64,000 bases of DNA. Origin: Paraspadella gotoi. Lineage: Eukaryota; Chaetognatha. A program made the translations under genes and the position numbers. Every line of letters starts with the position of its first letter. Position 1 is the stretch's first letter. Location of the stretch: NCBI GenBank assembly GCA_051294375.1, contig CM119271.1, positions 4,845,579 through 4,909,578 on the forward strand, written 5' to 3'. The notes beneath the pieces are model-generated. The model searched no databases. It was not told where the DNA came from and saw nothing but the letters and a program-made list of their open reading frames with translations. Below, one piece after another: positions 29,601 through 64,000 of this stretch.

Positions 29601-32458
29601 TTTTCGCGTCCAGATCGACGACGACGAAGGTGTCATGGTTCCAGGAGGCGATGGCCCGGCCGCCGAAGCAGGGCATCAAAGGACCGAAGGTGAAATCGGC
29701 GCTTCCATTTCCGGCGCCCACCGCCAACCCGTTCCTCTTTTCCTCATCAGCGCCCATCAAGCCATTGGCGACGGCGACCGTCACGGGACACGAATCGTCG
29801 TTGACGACGGCATTGGCGATACCGTTCACGAGAAGGGGACGCGTATCACGCGACGCGTGAAGGTTGGAACGCTGCACGTGTGAGGCGGACTCGAGTGAGA
29901 TTGGGGTGGAGCCGCAAAATGCCGAGTCGAGCAACGTAAACTTGATAGTTTCAAATACGTTCCCGTCGGCGAGTTGGGCCTGAAGCAAGCGGCTGCCCCG
30001 CGCCGCCCAAATGGCGCCGGTGCGAGGGGAGTCTTCATCGGTGGGGACTGCGTTGGCGTTTCGGTCTTCGTCGAGTTCGTCGAGGCCATAGGCTGCCGAG
30101 TTGCAAAAAGGGAAAAGATATATATATAAATATATATTTTCTTCACCTCACCTCACCCCCTAATTGGTAGAAAGTTGGTAGAAAGTTAGAAGAACACTTT
30201 AAATAAACCATGAAGCTGACCCGGATTAAAACAGGCCCCGTGGCTTCCGGGTGTCTTGCGGGCCTTCTGACCGACGGGAGTGCAGTTATTGGCGTTGCCG
30301 TCGATGCGGTGGACGACGGTTCGATGTTTCGTCGAAATGAGAACCGAAGTGAGAAGAAGGTCGAGGCGACGGGGAGCGGTGGTCGAAAAGGAGGAGGGGC
30401 TTTTCGGCGAGCTTTGGAGGGGAAGTGGGGGGGGGAATAAAAAAAAGTGGCGGGGTTTTTTTTTTTGTTTCTGTGGAATTACTTAATACGTTATATCGAC
30501 TTCTAATTCAAAACAAGATAATATTTAATGACGGTCGTTGGAACTAGAACGAACGGGCGAGTTTTTTAAAAAAATAATATTTTTAAAAAAAATCAAAACT
30601 TTGTCAGACATCTGTCGTTTCTTAAACGTGATTTTTATCAAATAACATTACTTAAAACTCGTTCTCCTCGTAAACGAACAAAGTTCATTCATATCCACGC
30701 CCCCTTTTGCCAATCGCCACCTCTTAAATCAAATTCGAGACGACATGAAGAAGCAATAATTCACGCGGTCGTCGAAAAAAAAAAAATGATTGAAAGATAA
30801 ACCTTTTCCAAAATGATTACCAAGTTTCAGGATCGTAGACGTGTATCTGAACGATCTCAGAGTTTTCTTGCAAAACGTCGATGGAACGATTCTCCTCGGT
30901 GCCGCTGCCTTTGGTGAGAATCACCTTGCCGCTTACGTCGCCTAAGTAAAGATCGTCAAGATCAAACATATTGAAGGAACATATGTAAGAAATGAGCGGA
31001 TTTTTTTATTCCTACGAACCGGAAAACAATTTGGTGCCCATCCAATTCCACTCCAGACACGAGATGCGACACAGATGCAGACGACAGAAAACGATGGGGG
31101 TCTCAACTTCGATATCCGTGCCGTTGGCTTGCGGGGTGTTGGACGCCCACGGCGACGTTGCATTACATCGCGGCGGTGAGCGGTAGGGGAGTCGAACGCC
31201 GTGGACGATAACGACATCGCCAGCGACTGAGGCAGCTGCGAATTTGACGGCAGGGTTGGCAGTAACGCCGGAGTCGTCAGAGGAGGTTGGCGAGGATTTG
31301 ATTCTTACGCAGCTGATCGTCACATCTCCAACCTGTTCGTTTCGAAAAGAGATTTTGTCATTAACGGAAAATAGAAGCAGCACAATTCACTACGAAAATT
31401 CACCTGCAGATCGACCGATTTCACGACCGGGGCATCTCGAGCGACCACGTAGGCGTGTCCAGCATTTGTGCCCAACACGAACACAGTCGAACCTGAGTCA
31501 AATAGAGTGCAGACACCAACTTTAAACGTTAAGCAACGTTATACGTCCACACAGTTCAAGAAATTTCACTCTTATCCAATAATGAGTTTTATTTGAGAAT
31601 TTTGATAATTTTTAAGTTTCAATTCGAATTCAAATCACTTTCGTCTCTGAAGTGGCTTTACGTCGAGGAGTCTTCATCACCCCGGCATTTCACAAAGACA
31701 CTTTTGGACATTTTAATGAGCATCTTAAAATTTAGTATATATGTGAAATGAAGTAAGACTTATCAGGAGGAAAAAAAAACTAGTACCTGCGTCTAAGCAT
31801 GTGATACAGAGTGGAAAGAGAGTTCCTTTCCGCTGAACCTCGGAAGGCACGTGAGCCAAAAAAAAGTCAGCGGGCGCGAATTCGCGGACGTGTAGATTTT
31901 GAAGACGAGGTTTATTCTGCACTCCGTTATCTGACATTGGAAAGAAATAGACGACTGGAATACTAAAAAATAAAAAATTACTTTCATATAGTAATGAGAT
32001 TTATGCATGATTAAAATCAACCCACAGAGCGGTCATTGAAGCCGAAGGTAGGTCATTCGCCTCCCAACCCAAAGGTCAGGTGTTCTAGCCCTGGGCGGGG
32101 GATCAGCAGTTAAGTGGGACAGGCAACGGGTCGCTCAACCCGCCTGTAGCTGGGTGCTGCAGCCTGATACGAAGCTCAGCGACTGCTGTATACTCAACGG
32201 TTTACTCATTACTATATTTCGGTCTCTTCACATCCTTTATTACCGACGGCGTTATTAGTGGATGCGGTGGCCGAGGAGGTGGCGCCGTCACTTCCGGTGG
32301 CGCTGATACTGGAAGTCGAAGAAGTTGAAACGCTACCCGTCATCTGCATTGTTCACGAATTAAAGTAATCGATGATTCTATTTTTAAATTAAATCATAAA
32401 AAAGGTAATAAATTACCTGAACAGCGCGAGCGGCCGCGGGGCTTTTATCGGAAATCAT
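23688..32458 (-). CDS. TECPR2: Tectonin beta-propeller repeat protein 2 (WD40 plus TECPR)
   Basis: The frame starts at 32458 (MISDKSPAAARAVQ) and ends at the TGA at 23688. Early exons match the TECPR2 N-terminus: VREFAPADFFLAHVP (31787-31932), FVLGTNAGHAYVV, and RISCLEWNWMGTKLFSG, a WD40 strand. KARKTPGSHGACFNPGQL near 30250 also matches. A long low-complexity middle follows, including one large exon of about 28065-29446 with GQTPSPMGQ-type tandem repeats. The C-terminal half (about 23700-26950) holds TECPR repeats such as VWMVDSCGTIRFRPGL, MVWAIDSRHGLHCRVGVT and ILRRYGITEKNPSGDYWKRIPG. The last residues are FEQSWEVL; vertebrate TECPR2 ends in WEVI, its LC3/GABARAP-interacting motif, so that site appears conserved. 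The family acts in autophagosome targeting and ER-exit-site function. A SINE sits in an early intron at 32030-32205. Exact exon borders in the middle were not all fixed. Confidence 0.95.
32030..32205 (+). repeat. SINE family B
   Basis: This is the plus-strand counterpart of the 8225-8405 element. It shares CTCCCAACCCAAAGG, a degenerate box B (AGGTGTTCTAGCCCTGG), GCTGATC-like and AACCCGCCTGTAG blocks. It lies in a TECPR2 intron. Confidence 0.55.
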
Positions 32459-34214
32459 TTCGCAGTCGAATTGAAGGAAAAATTAGCGATGAGAGAACGC
32501 AGGACGCTTGATACAAATTTCCGCTTCAAACATTTAATATCACTCCCCTAGGTTGAAGATCGACCGCTCGTCCGCATCAGTCGCACAACACCCTCTTCGA
32601 TCACATCCGTTGCTTTCAAAGACAAAAAACTACGGTTTTCTTAATTCGTCACATTCTGTAAATGAAATTGCACAAAAGAATAGATCATGGTGGTATTCAC
32701 GGCAGCACATATCAATAAGGTTCTCGCACGGCACAAAAAAAATTGTGCGGAAAAGAAAACGGAAGGAACAAAGAGGCAACGTTGAAATAAGATTCATAAA
32801 GGAGCATTTTTAAGTCTTCATTAAAATACGTATTTTTTTGTTTTGATCAATACGGTAAATATTAAATGTAAAAAGCAAGCTTAAATTAACCGACTAGTAC
32901 GCTTAAAGCTACCATGACCTCCACGAAATCGTAATTTTTCTAAAGTTAGACAAATGAAACAATATACATCACAGATTTCAATAATGGACTATTATTTTTA
33001 GATAGTTAAATGAGCTAGGAGAACTTGCTTACCCTAGTTTTAAATTTTTTTCACACGAGGTATGCGACGGAAATGACTTTTTAGCAGCAAGGGGCTAAAT
33101 AATAGTGACTACGTTTTGCAAAGACAAACTCTCCAAAATTAATTTATCCGATTTAGGTTAAATAGGTCAAAGATGAAAATTGCGAGAAAGAGGAAAGCAG
33201 GGGCAAGAGGAATAATAGCTTCGTAAGTATACATATTACATAATCCGGATTTAAAAATATAAAATATAAATATACGATAAATAAATGACAATAAATAAAA
33301 CCTCATATTTAGAAATATGTTATCCGAACCTTAAGGGGTAATGATCGATCTCCAAACGGTTAATAAACCTAATCAAATTCGGGTTATGATAACACAATCA
33401 GATATGAAAAAGTCATATTTCAAAAATGGAAAATTTCATTTAGTCTGCTGGATAAAACACCCAGCCCGCGATCGTCAAAAAGCGGCGCAAACATAAAATA
33501 AGATTCCGCGTTTTTCAAGATGATGTCCTTCTATTGTCTTTACAAAACGAGCAAATTTGCCATAAATTTACCAAGCGACGATTTAAAAACTTTTTTTCTC
33601 AATAGTGTGTTTTAACTTGGCGTAAAATTTTGTTGCTTAAATTTTATTACTACATACTATTTAAGCCAACTAAAATATTGACCGACACTGAGTGGTGACT
33701 AAAGCGGAGCTGATCTGCAGAAAGGGGCGGGGACTAAAGTTCCGCAACCAGGCGGAACCATGTTAACCACTAAAAACGTTCGAGGTGCCAACTCTTGCTA
33801 TAGGAGATGATGAGATCCGATACTTTTCGTCTTCATGCATTTAATTAAATAATACCTTACGCACAGAAAGTTCGTTTAAAATTTAATCTTTGTTATGTAT
33901 ATGATCTATTACTTAGAAGATATTATTGTTCTAATTGAATCTAATTCTTTATAATAACCAAATTAGAGAGATTTTATTAAAAAAATACTACTTACTTCCA
34001 ATAAATTATTTCACTCAAACGAACGTGGATCGGAGTTTTTACCTATTGTGACAGACATTTTATACTGGAACGGAGTTTTTGTGAACGCTGAACAGCCAGC
34101 ACTACTCTTAAATGGAATTTTATTATCATTTTCCATTTTTGAAATTATTATAAAATTGTGAATATTATTATTGGTTATTATGAGGAAGCATTATTCATTG
34201 GATCAAGTCTATCT
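32459..34214. other. Intergenic region between TECPR2 start and KIF5 stop
   Basis: About 1.75 kb of mostly AT-rich sequence. A slightly GC-richer island at about 33690-33830 has no coding potential I can support. The TECPR2 promoter and KIF5 3' UTR are expected here, but no distinct signal is visible. Confidence 0.45.
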
Positions 34215-55557
<21,343 letters not shown>

Positions 55558-57109
55558 CTTCAATTATCGATCAATTATTATTACAAATATATATTTCTTA
55601 TTTTGATCGTTTTCTCGACGGAGACGGGCCGATTCGAATTTTCCCCCACGGATGAAACGAAGAAATAAAACGAATGAACAAAAAAGTAAAAAAAGGAAAA
55701 AAATAGTTGGCCACTTGAAAAGTCTTCGCCGGCAAAATTCGAGAACTATGAAGTATTCGTTCGCCTATAGTCTTCTTTAACCTTTTTTTGTTTTTCCTAC
55801 TTTCCAAGACTCACAACGAAAAAATAAGGAATGTCGAGAAAGTGATCATGTTGAAGTGTGGCAAACGTCTGTACGCAGGATTTTATTTTTTTTTTTCTTT
55901 TTCGTGGCGCCGTTGAAGTTTTTAAAAAAATGAGGCGCCCCTAGTTGCGGCGCAAACCCGTATATAACGACACGCGGGGGGTTTCCTCGACGACAGGATT
56001 GTTTATTATTTTGGTTGGGAATGTTTTGTGTTCTTTTTTCCTCTTTTTTACGTTTATTTGCACAGAAGAGAAAAAAAAACCTAAATTTTGAGAGCTGCAA
56101 AAAAAAAAAAGGGGGAACCAATTAAAAAAGTATGGAAAAGAAGGAGCAATAGCAATAAAAAATAAGCAGGAAGACTACGGGAGACATCTTCTGACGAGTC
56201 AGAAAATTGAGCCACTGATTATTCAAACTCGATAGAATACATACGAATCTCTTGAAATGGCGAAACGAATGACACTAATTACTTAAATTTTTTAAAGAGC
56301 CTTTCACGGATAACGTCATGCGAACAAGCATGCATAGTTAATTACGAATTAACGAGAAAAAACTACTTCCGGGATATGTCACCATGGACGATTACACGCT
56401 AAGTTGCGTTGTAAATTCTACTACTAAGTGTGACTTTATGCTCCGATATTCCTGAGAAGACAGCGGAAAAAGGTGGAATCACAGCAAACTTTTTTTTTTG
56501 CAAAGGGGATAACAAACGTAACATTAGCACATTACTCACGATAAAGAGTGAGGGTGAAGGGTAACTTGAGTGTGTGCTTTCAAAAATGTAGAAACCATAA
56601 AAATTGATTTTTTTTCTTTGTAAAAATTCGCGAAAAAGGAGCAATACTAAAGTAAATGTTATCATTGAGATAGTAATTAATAGTTAACTATCCAATACAC
56701 TCGAATACAACTGGAACTTTTAAATTTCCAAAAGTCAACATACTTAACATGTTTTCTTTTCTAAATAATTTGAAGCTTACTAAGTGTGTACTCGCCAACT
56801 GGGCACGATTTAGACACGAAATAACTATTTAAGAATAAGATATGCAAGGAGATAGGACGGCAATAGAAAGATAAATACTATTATGTGCTTAAAATCGGCA
56901 CAAATCAGACGTCAATATCACTCACTCTGAGCAGTATAATAAGTCTTAGCGTGTAATACCATTCACGGACAAGAAAAGTGAATAGTAAATGCGGCTAATA
57001 AAAGCTAGAAGGCAATAATTATACATGGCTTATTTTTAAAAAAAGTTATGAAATTATGCCGCGAATAAAAATTAAAAGATTACGAAGAAAAAAAAGATAT
57101 TTGGACATC
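55558..57109. other. Intergenic region upstream of KIF5
   Basis: About 1.55 kb lie between the KIF5 start and the cyclophilin stop. The sequence is AT-rich with A/T homopolymers. It should contain the KIF5 promoter and 5' UTR, but no specific element is recognised. Confidence 0.45.
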
Positions 57110-58029
<920 letters not shown>

Positions 58030-58919
58030 CTTGGAAGCTTTAGACCCTTTTTTTAATTTTAAAAGTTCTGTTCCCCTTATTTGATACTAATTCTTTATGT
58101 TTATACTAAGTCAATTAAATAACATAACAATTATTACGGATTCGAGAATCGAGATCCCGTTTATTTAAAAGAAATATGATTACAAATCGAGAAATATATT
58201 CGTTCAATGAAACCAAACCTTTTTCTTTGACCTTTAAGTATACTGGATCATTTCCGTCTTGTGTTTCGTCACATTTCGGAGCATTAGCGTCATCTACCCT
58301 GAACCAACGTGAGCCCGAACATTCGTTAATTTTCTGGCATAATAATCATTTGGTATAAAAAGTGCTCTTTCTTTTCTTGACGCTTTACACCTGTTCCCCA
58401 TCAGCTTGCCATCGGTAGAACTCATTGTATCGTTAATTCTTTAAATTTCAGAACTACAATTGCTCGAATCTGTTCCGCGTAACCGTGATTAACTTTTCAG
58501 ATCGAATAGGTAAATCAATTATTTTCCCGGATTGCGATCGCAAATTACGACTTGGATAAAAACGAATCGAGTGCACAATTATTATACAAAAAAAATAAAA
58601 GCTCAAAATTTTATAAATTAGAGAAACGTCTTACAAACTGGACCTTGGACAACTACTTTGTTACTCTGCGAAAAAAAAACCCAAAAAAAAAACTAAAAAT
58701 GCGCATCGACCGCCAATAAGAAAAAAAAAATGACACGTAAAATACGATATCACTTTGGCCGACATCGGTAATTCAAGAGAGAGCAAAAAAAGGGATAAAA
58801 AATCAAGCAAAGAGATGTCAATAATTTCCGGAAGGAGGGAGAGGAGGGAGTTATTCTAGCGAAAGTGAAGGCGGGCAGTGGATCATTTTCCTGCCCCCCA
58901 ACTTGGCACCTCTACCCCT
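58030..58919. other. Intergenic region between cyclophilin and UBFD1
   Basis: About 0.9 kb of AT-rich sequence carries the cyclophilin promoter and the UBFD1 3' UTR by position. I see no repeat or gene. Confidence 0.45.
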
Positions 58920-61379
58920 TCATCCCAAAATGGTTCGCTTGATGGCCTCCACGTACTGCGCCGGGACCCAATAGATCCAGTAGCGGGAGGCCTCGGTGGG
59001 ACCCAATTGAAGGGCCAGCATGTGGTAGCGTTCGTGGCCGGAGATAGGTTCTGAAACGACAGCCTTGATCGAGGACATGGGAACCTTGTCCGTCCGTTCC
59101 TTGGTTCCGATCCACACCTCGTCAGCTTCTGTTTGGCCAATTTTAAGATACAGATCGATGAAGATTAAAATTCATTTTAAATTTAACCCCTATTTAATAA
59201 ATAACCGGGTGACCATTGTATAATAGCCGCTAGAAAATGGCTTTCAAATGAAAAAGGGCTAAAAAAAAAATTCTCATTTTAGCACAGCGAACCCAGATTA
59301 TTTTACTTCTTTTCTTGTCTGTACAAAAAACTAATCATTTTTTTTTAAATTGAGGCAATCACCAAAGGCTATACTGTGGCGGTATATTCACACTGCCTCA
59401 CCAATAACCTCCTTCAGCCAATCTCAATGGCTTGGCAGCAATATCCCAACCGTGCGTTCTATCCACACTCCACAGTCCTAGTAATGATTTCTGGCTGCGT
59501 TGACAAAGCGTGTATATTAAGGCGTAGTGAAAGTTACATACGAAAATTCTAAGTCAATTATGAACAACATACCATCAGTGAACATTAATTTATAAAAAAA
59601 AATTAATTTATGTTTTTTAATTTTCGCAGTAGGCTATAATTATATATAGTACAATCCTTATAAAATCAAAAAATTTCAAAATAGGCTTTTTTAAATTTTG
59701 ATTGCAGATTTGTATTCCTCGTCAAAAGTTGATAAAAGAAAATATAAATCATTTTTAAAAATTCTTTCAATAAGTGGGTTAAAAATTAAAAAAACTATAT
59801 TTAATATATAAAAAGTTAATTTTCAGCTTAAAATATAGCTTTTTCTAATTTTTGACCCACTTAATGAAGGAATTTTTCAAAAAGAGTTATATTTCTTAAT
59901 ATCAACTTTTTATGACGAATCCAAATCTGCAAAAAAATCTTAGAAAAAACTGTTTTGAAATTTTAACATTTATTGGTTTAGTACTAGTATAAATATGGCC
60001 TACTGCGTAAATTGTAAAATTTATTATAAATTTTTTTATTACATAAATGTTCATTAATACAATGTTGTTCGTTCCTCACTTTTAGAATTTTAATTAAAGG
60101 TAAATTTAGAAATTTTACTACGCCTTAGTGTATATTGTATAACCAAGCAGGTGATATGTGGCGCCACTGACGGTGCTAACCCCACAACGCTACAATACAC
60201 TATAAAATGGGGTGCTTCTACATTGTCTCCTCGCTTTAAATTCGTTTTCAGTTGTTTCATGACAGCAGTACCTCGCGAGCNNNNNNNNNNTCCTCGCTTT
60301 AAATTCTTTTTCAGTTGTTTCATGACAGCAGTACCTCGCGAGAAATAAGCTATTCCAAGCGGCAGCCGGCGTGCGTATATAATGGTCATCCGGTACTATT
60401 AAATATTTACAAATACTCACCCAACTTAAACGTGAGCCTGACTTTTCCTCCCGACTTGTTTAGCATTCCTGAGAGCGGTTGCGGCGGGAGCGGCTCCTGG
60501 ACCAGGAGTATTCCGGGAATGGCATCCTCGGGAGGCCCTTTCTCCGTGACCTTGGTGTGTGGCTTTTGTTTTGACAGGGGTTCGCTTTTTTTTTGAGCTG
60601 TGGAACCGGTAGCGCCGTCCTTGAGCTCTTGGGCGGAGGGCGTGGTGCTGACGGCAATGACGTCGTCAAGGGTGGATCCCACCATCATGATCTTTGTTCC
60701 CTTCGTCACTTTCAAATCCTTCGTTCGCATGCGCAGAGATAGAAGGAAGACGATCGCCCGAGAGGGGGTGGGGAATTAAGAAAGAAGATTTGAGTTGTTT
60801 TAGATTCGAAGGGAAGTTGAATTTTCCCCACTTTTTCAAAAATTAAATTTACGGTTGATGTCTCGATCATGTAAGCGAATCTCTCAAAACCAAAAAGGAA
60901 AAAAAAAAAACAAAAACAAAAAAGGTCCCTGCCTTCATCGTCCTGTCGTCCTTGCACAATCCCTTGAACATAATCTTCTGCATGGACGGCGCCAGTCCAG
61001 TGAGTTCTTGCATCTTGGTCTTGAGGTCTAGCACCGTCTCCTCCGGTCGCACGACCACGTCGTACTTGTTTTTGTTCCATACTACTTTGACGTCAATCGT
61101 CTCCCCCGTGGACGCCGCTATGACGCTCGGGAGGCCCGCTCCGGCGGCGGAAGCGACGCTGGCGGACGGAGATGGGGCGTCACCCTCGGCGGCGGCTGAG
61201 GAGCGAACCTCCTCCGCCTCCCCGTTGGCGACGGCGACGTCCGAGCCCGTCGAGGACTCGGAGGAGCGGGCGTCGCTGACGCCACCGTCAGGCACGTGAT
61301 GTTTGGAGGAGGACGACGACGAGGACGACGAGGCCGACGTCATGAGGGAAATTTCCTTTTCGTTGGGGTCGCCCTCCAT
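58920..61379 (-). CDS. UBFD1: Ubiquitin-domain protein UBFD1
   Basis: Three exons, 60933-61379, 60421-60718 and 58920-59128, encode 317 residues. The N-terminus is Ser/Ala/Glu-rich and disordered (MEGDPNEKEISLMTSASS). Then comes a ubiquitin-like fold: IDVKVVWNKNKYDVVV, LKTKMQELTGLAPSMQKIMF, DLKVTKGTKIMMVGSTLDDV. The conserved C-terminal domain reads LSGMLNKSGGKVRLTFKL, VWIGTKERTDKVPMSSIKAV, LGPTEASRYWIYWVPAQYVE. The first intron must start with GC (after ATGAAG) to keep the frame found in homologues. The second intron (59129-60420) is stuffed with a SINE piece, a TAAGGCGTAGT element and a gap-flanking duplication. The protein ends a few residues earlier than the vertebrate form. Its biochemical role is poorly defined; it is linked to polyubiquitin binding and NF-kB signalling. 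Confidence 0.96.
59370..59517 (+). repeat. SINE family A fragment
   Basis: It contains the TTCAGCCAATCTCAATGGCT block and the CCAACCGTGCGTTCTATC block shared with 4680-4905 and 18650-18893. Its right end is cut by the transposon that starts at 59518. Confidence 0.5.
59518..60127. mobile_element. Intact 610-bp TAAGGCGTAGT element (hAT-like MITE)
   Basis: The ends are TAAGGCGTAGT...CTACGCCTTA, with an exact 8-bp duplication GTGTATAT at 59510-59517 and 60128-60135. Two inner halves are partly inverted (GTGGGTTAAAAATT and TTTTTGACCCACTTAATG). It has no coding capacity. It holds the undisturbed ACTAG site (59983-59987) into which the CAC-ended element inserted in the KIF5 copy. Confidence 0.88.
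60229..60342. other. Direct duplication around a 10-N gap, likely assembly artefact
   Basis: The sequence TCCTCGCTTTAAATTC...CTCGCGAG occurs on both sides of ten N (60281-60290) with almost no difference. That is what results when overlapping contig ends are joined without collapsing them. It lies in a UBFD1 intron and does not affect the coding sequence. Confidence 0.85.
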
Positions 61380-61911
61380 AGTTCCGACGAAAAAGATTTT
61401 TTTTTTTCTTCCTTTCCTTTTTTTTCTATTGGAAAGAATATGATGTTTTTCGAATTTTGAACAAGTAACAAGTATTCGTCAGGAACCGATCGCGTCGCCG
61501 AACGAATTGTTCTTTTAATCAGCCTTCAATGGACGTCATTTGCTTTAGAAACTAGATAATGAATAATCGTATATTAATTGATAAAAACGAAAAAATATTT
61601 TCGACGTAACAAAAAAACACAAAAACAAAACACCTTGGAATGGACAGGGGAACCAATATAAAACGATATACTGGGCGGCAAGAAAGAAATCACAGTCGAA
61701 AGTGTCCGTACGTACTACGTTGTCTAAACTTTAAGAAAGGGGATAAAAACCCGGAACCGTGGGGGTCAAGACGATTACCGCGAATACCCCAAGAGACCGG
61801 AACGAGGGAGGCAGGGAATATAAAAAGACTAAACTGAAAGAACACGCGAAGACGTTAAGCTATTTAAGCTCTAGTTATACGTTATACTTGTACTTATACT
61901 TTTAACTTTAA
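61380..61911. other. Intergenic region between UBFD1 and MON1
   Basis: About 530 bp hold the UBFD1 promoter and MON1 3' UTR by position. No specific signal is identified. Confidence 0.45.
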
Positions 61912-64000
61912 CTAAAACGTGGGCGAATTAAGGATGAATAGCCGGTCTTCCTCCTTCTTAATCCAGCGGAGGAGCTGATTGACGGCGTGTATGACTACGG
62001 GTTTGGTGACGAGGGGCTCGAAGATCGCGTAGAGCTCGAAGCCCGAGGTCATCCAGCCCAAAAGGGTCTCGTGGCGACCCGAGTGGAAAAGGATCTTTAA
62101 ACTTCCTACAACGGTGGAAGGAGGATTTTAAAATTAGCAAGATCATGTCCTCCGTAAGCGTTTCACTCTGTAAGCAGCCTCCCAGGGCAACTCACTCGAC
62201 GGGGTATGCATCCGGTTGTTGAGGAACTGGTAGAGGCCGAATAGACGTTCTCTTCCCTCCTCGTCCTCGTAGGGGGCCTCGATCGTCGGGGAAGTGAACT
62301 GCGACGTTGACTTGGATTTGTAGAGGAAGTGACGGAGGTCGGCGATACCCACCTGAGAGAAGAGAGATTTGACTCAGAAACCAGTGACATTTATATTGTC
62401 GAATTAATTGATAATAAAAATTTAAAAGTATAGTGATCTCGACAGACGTTACTATCAAAATAAATTAATAAAAAAATCCGAAAAAAAAAAACAACGAAAT
62501 ATTGATGCGATAACGAATTATTCATGTAGTAATTTAGATAAAAATGAAATGGAAGATAATCGCCAGTTCTACAATGACAATATCTTTCATCAAAACACCT
62601 GCGAGCAGGAATATTGATCAGCCTTGAGGGCGAGGTGCACCACGTCGAGCGTGTTGGAGATTGTCGTCGACGAGGAAGACGACGCCGAAGCCGTGAGCTT
62701 CTCCACAATCTTTCGCTTGCAGTCGGAAAGGGTGAAAAAGGCCTCGCGGTCCACGGTCAGGAGGAGGAGGCAGCACCGCGTCGCCTCCTCGTCCACGTAA
62801 GAGACATGGGCGTGGAAGAAGGCGCCAGCGTCGAAGCGCGGCAGGCAGATGGGCGTCCACGACTCGGCCGCCTGAGTTGATGGTGGAGGGGAAGAGTTTT
62901 GTGGTAAAAAACTGTTAATACCTGCTACTAATGAATTTTTCCATATGGCTAATAAATAAAATCACTAAAACCTTGAACGATTCCGACGAATGGACCAAAT
63001 TAAAAATAAGGTGGAGATCGGCGGGATGCAAATAATATTTCTTCATTCGGACCATAGTGATCAGTTGACCTACATAAAAGGGGAGAAAAAACCTGTTTTT
63101 TCAACTTCAACTCTTCCCTCCATTAACCTTAACGAGTTAACTCACCAGAGTCCGTGATAAGTATTGCAAAGACGAGGTCCCTCACTTTGGCGCAGGAGGA
63201 AGAGATGGCGGCGGAGATTTGATCTCTAACGGAGGCGGCGAGAGGGAGGCAACGCACGGAGCAGAGAAGAATCGAAGGGTCGGTCTCGAAGCGGCGGAGG
63301 AGAAAGTCGATGAACTTTTCGGATCCTGAAAGGAATGCGGTTACTCGTGAAAAATTCGTTCAATTTACACAAGTAAACAAAAAAACCTAGGCTGTTACCA
63401 GCGAGCAGCCTCCTGAGATCGAAGTTGGGTTTGTCGTTAAGGATGCGGTTGAGCGTGGAGAGGGTTAGGACGGAGAGGATCTGATTGTAGACGTAGGTGA
63501 GGCTGAGCGCCATCTGTTGCGTCGACTCCCGCGTCCCGCTCACGGCCACCAGAATCAAGGGGTCGCGGTTGATAAAGACGAACTTGTGGTTTCCTACGCG
63601 GGTAAAAAGGGAGAAAAAGGATGCGACTTCGTTGTAGAAAAATAGTAACTTGATGCGGTATAACTACATGGCCTCAGCTCCACCTTGACTCAGCCAATCA
63701 CAAAGGCTCCGAAGCCCCCAACGCCCCCTGTGATGCCAATTCCAGCTGGGCATCACAGGGAAAGTGGATGTTGCCATAAACTAATTGGTTGTACCAATTT
63801 TATAAAAAAACTCACGACCACTCCAACCTGCGATCATGCATCTCAAACTATCGTCGTCGTCGCGGATGAAAGAGACGAGGGCCTGCATGACGCCGAAGAG
63901 CGTGACCAGCTCGTCTTCATTGCCATAGCGAGTGTAGATGGGTTTTCCGGCGACGCTGAGGGCGAACACGTGTTTTCGTTTTGCCCGCCACTCGTCCGAG
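61912..64000 (-). CDS. MON1: MON1, subunit of the MON1-CCZ1 Rab7 exchange factor, N-terminus beyond window
   Basis: Seven or so exons run from the window edge to a TAG at 61912-61914. The order matches the family: [22 protein letters not shown] (first longin domain), [128 protein letters not shown], and the highly conserved end [15 protein letters not shown]. With CCZ1 it activates Rab7 on late endosomes and autophagosomes. The acidic N-terminal region expected upstream is outside the window. A degenerate SINE lies in an intron at 63660-63780. Confidence 0.97.
63660..63780 (+). repeat. SINE family A fragment
   Basis: It carries CTCAGCCAATCACAAAGGCT, GCCCCCAACGCC and GGGCATCACAGG blocks, as in the other family A copies. 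It lies in a MON1 intron. Confidence 0.5.

Overview
The window is animal nuclear DNA. It holds intron-rich genes with GC-rich exons in AT-rich introns, metazoan protein families (KIF5, TECPR2, PPP1R37, a PG-rich ciliary protein), tRNA-derived SINEs, hammerhead-bearing Penelope-like remnants and TTAGGG/CCCTAA arrays. TTAGGG argues against a typical arthropod (TTAGG) or nematode (TTAGGC), so I read it as an invertebrate whose phylum I cannot fix. It is a scaffolded assembly with N runs at 53790-53814 and 60281-60290.

Layout from left to right, with almost everything on the minus strand: NEMF/Rqc2 (1-3211, an uninterrupted reading frame cut by the window edge); an unrecognised modular gene of at least ten exons with repeated modules (3452-7989); the Golgi Ca2+/Mn2+ pump SPCA/ATP2C (9096-14294, 18 exons); PPP1R37 (15955-22161); TECPR2 (23688-32458); kinesin-1 heavy chain KIF5 (34215-55557); a cyclophilin A-type prolyl isomerase (57110-58029); UBFD1 (58920-61379); and MON1 (61912 to beyond 64000). 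The one plus-strand gene is a small PG-rich (SHIPPO/STPG-like) protein at 46223-47156, nested inside a KIF5 intron. These genes do not form an operon. Several share a theme of proteostasis and membrane traffic: NEMF (ribosome quality control), TECPR2 (autophagy and ER export), MON1 (Rab7 activation), UBFD1 (ubiquitin) and KIF5 (transport).

The repeats are the unusual part. One KIF5 intron contains a three-level transposon nest. The outermost element is 6.0 kb with 8-bp target duplications and a TAAGGCGTAGT terminal repeat (hAT-like). Inside it is an element with CACGG...CCGTG ends and a 5-bp ACTAG duplication. Inside the right arm of that one is a 2.4-kb near-palindrome built of CCCTAA/TTAGGG-containing satellite and bounded by GGCGA..TCGCC motifs. 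A related solo copy at 59518-60127 preserves the empty ACTAG site. Two other short elements (3763-4030 and 35384-35813) are inverted-repeat structures with hammerhead ribozyme cores, a one-sided tail and roughly 13-bp target duplications, as expected of Penelope-like element remnants. Two introns, in KIF5 and UBFD1, appear to use GC-AG splice sites. All exon maps below come from reading frame, splice phase and family resemblance, with no transcript data.
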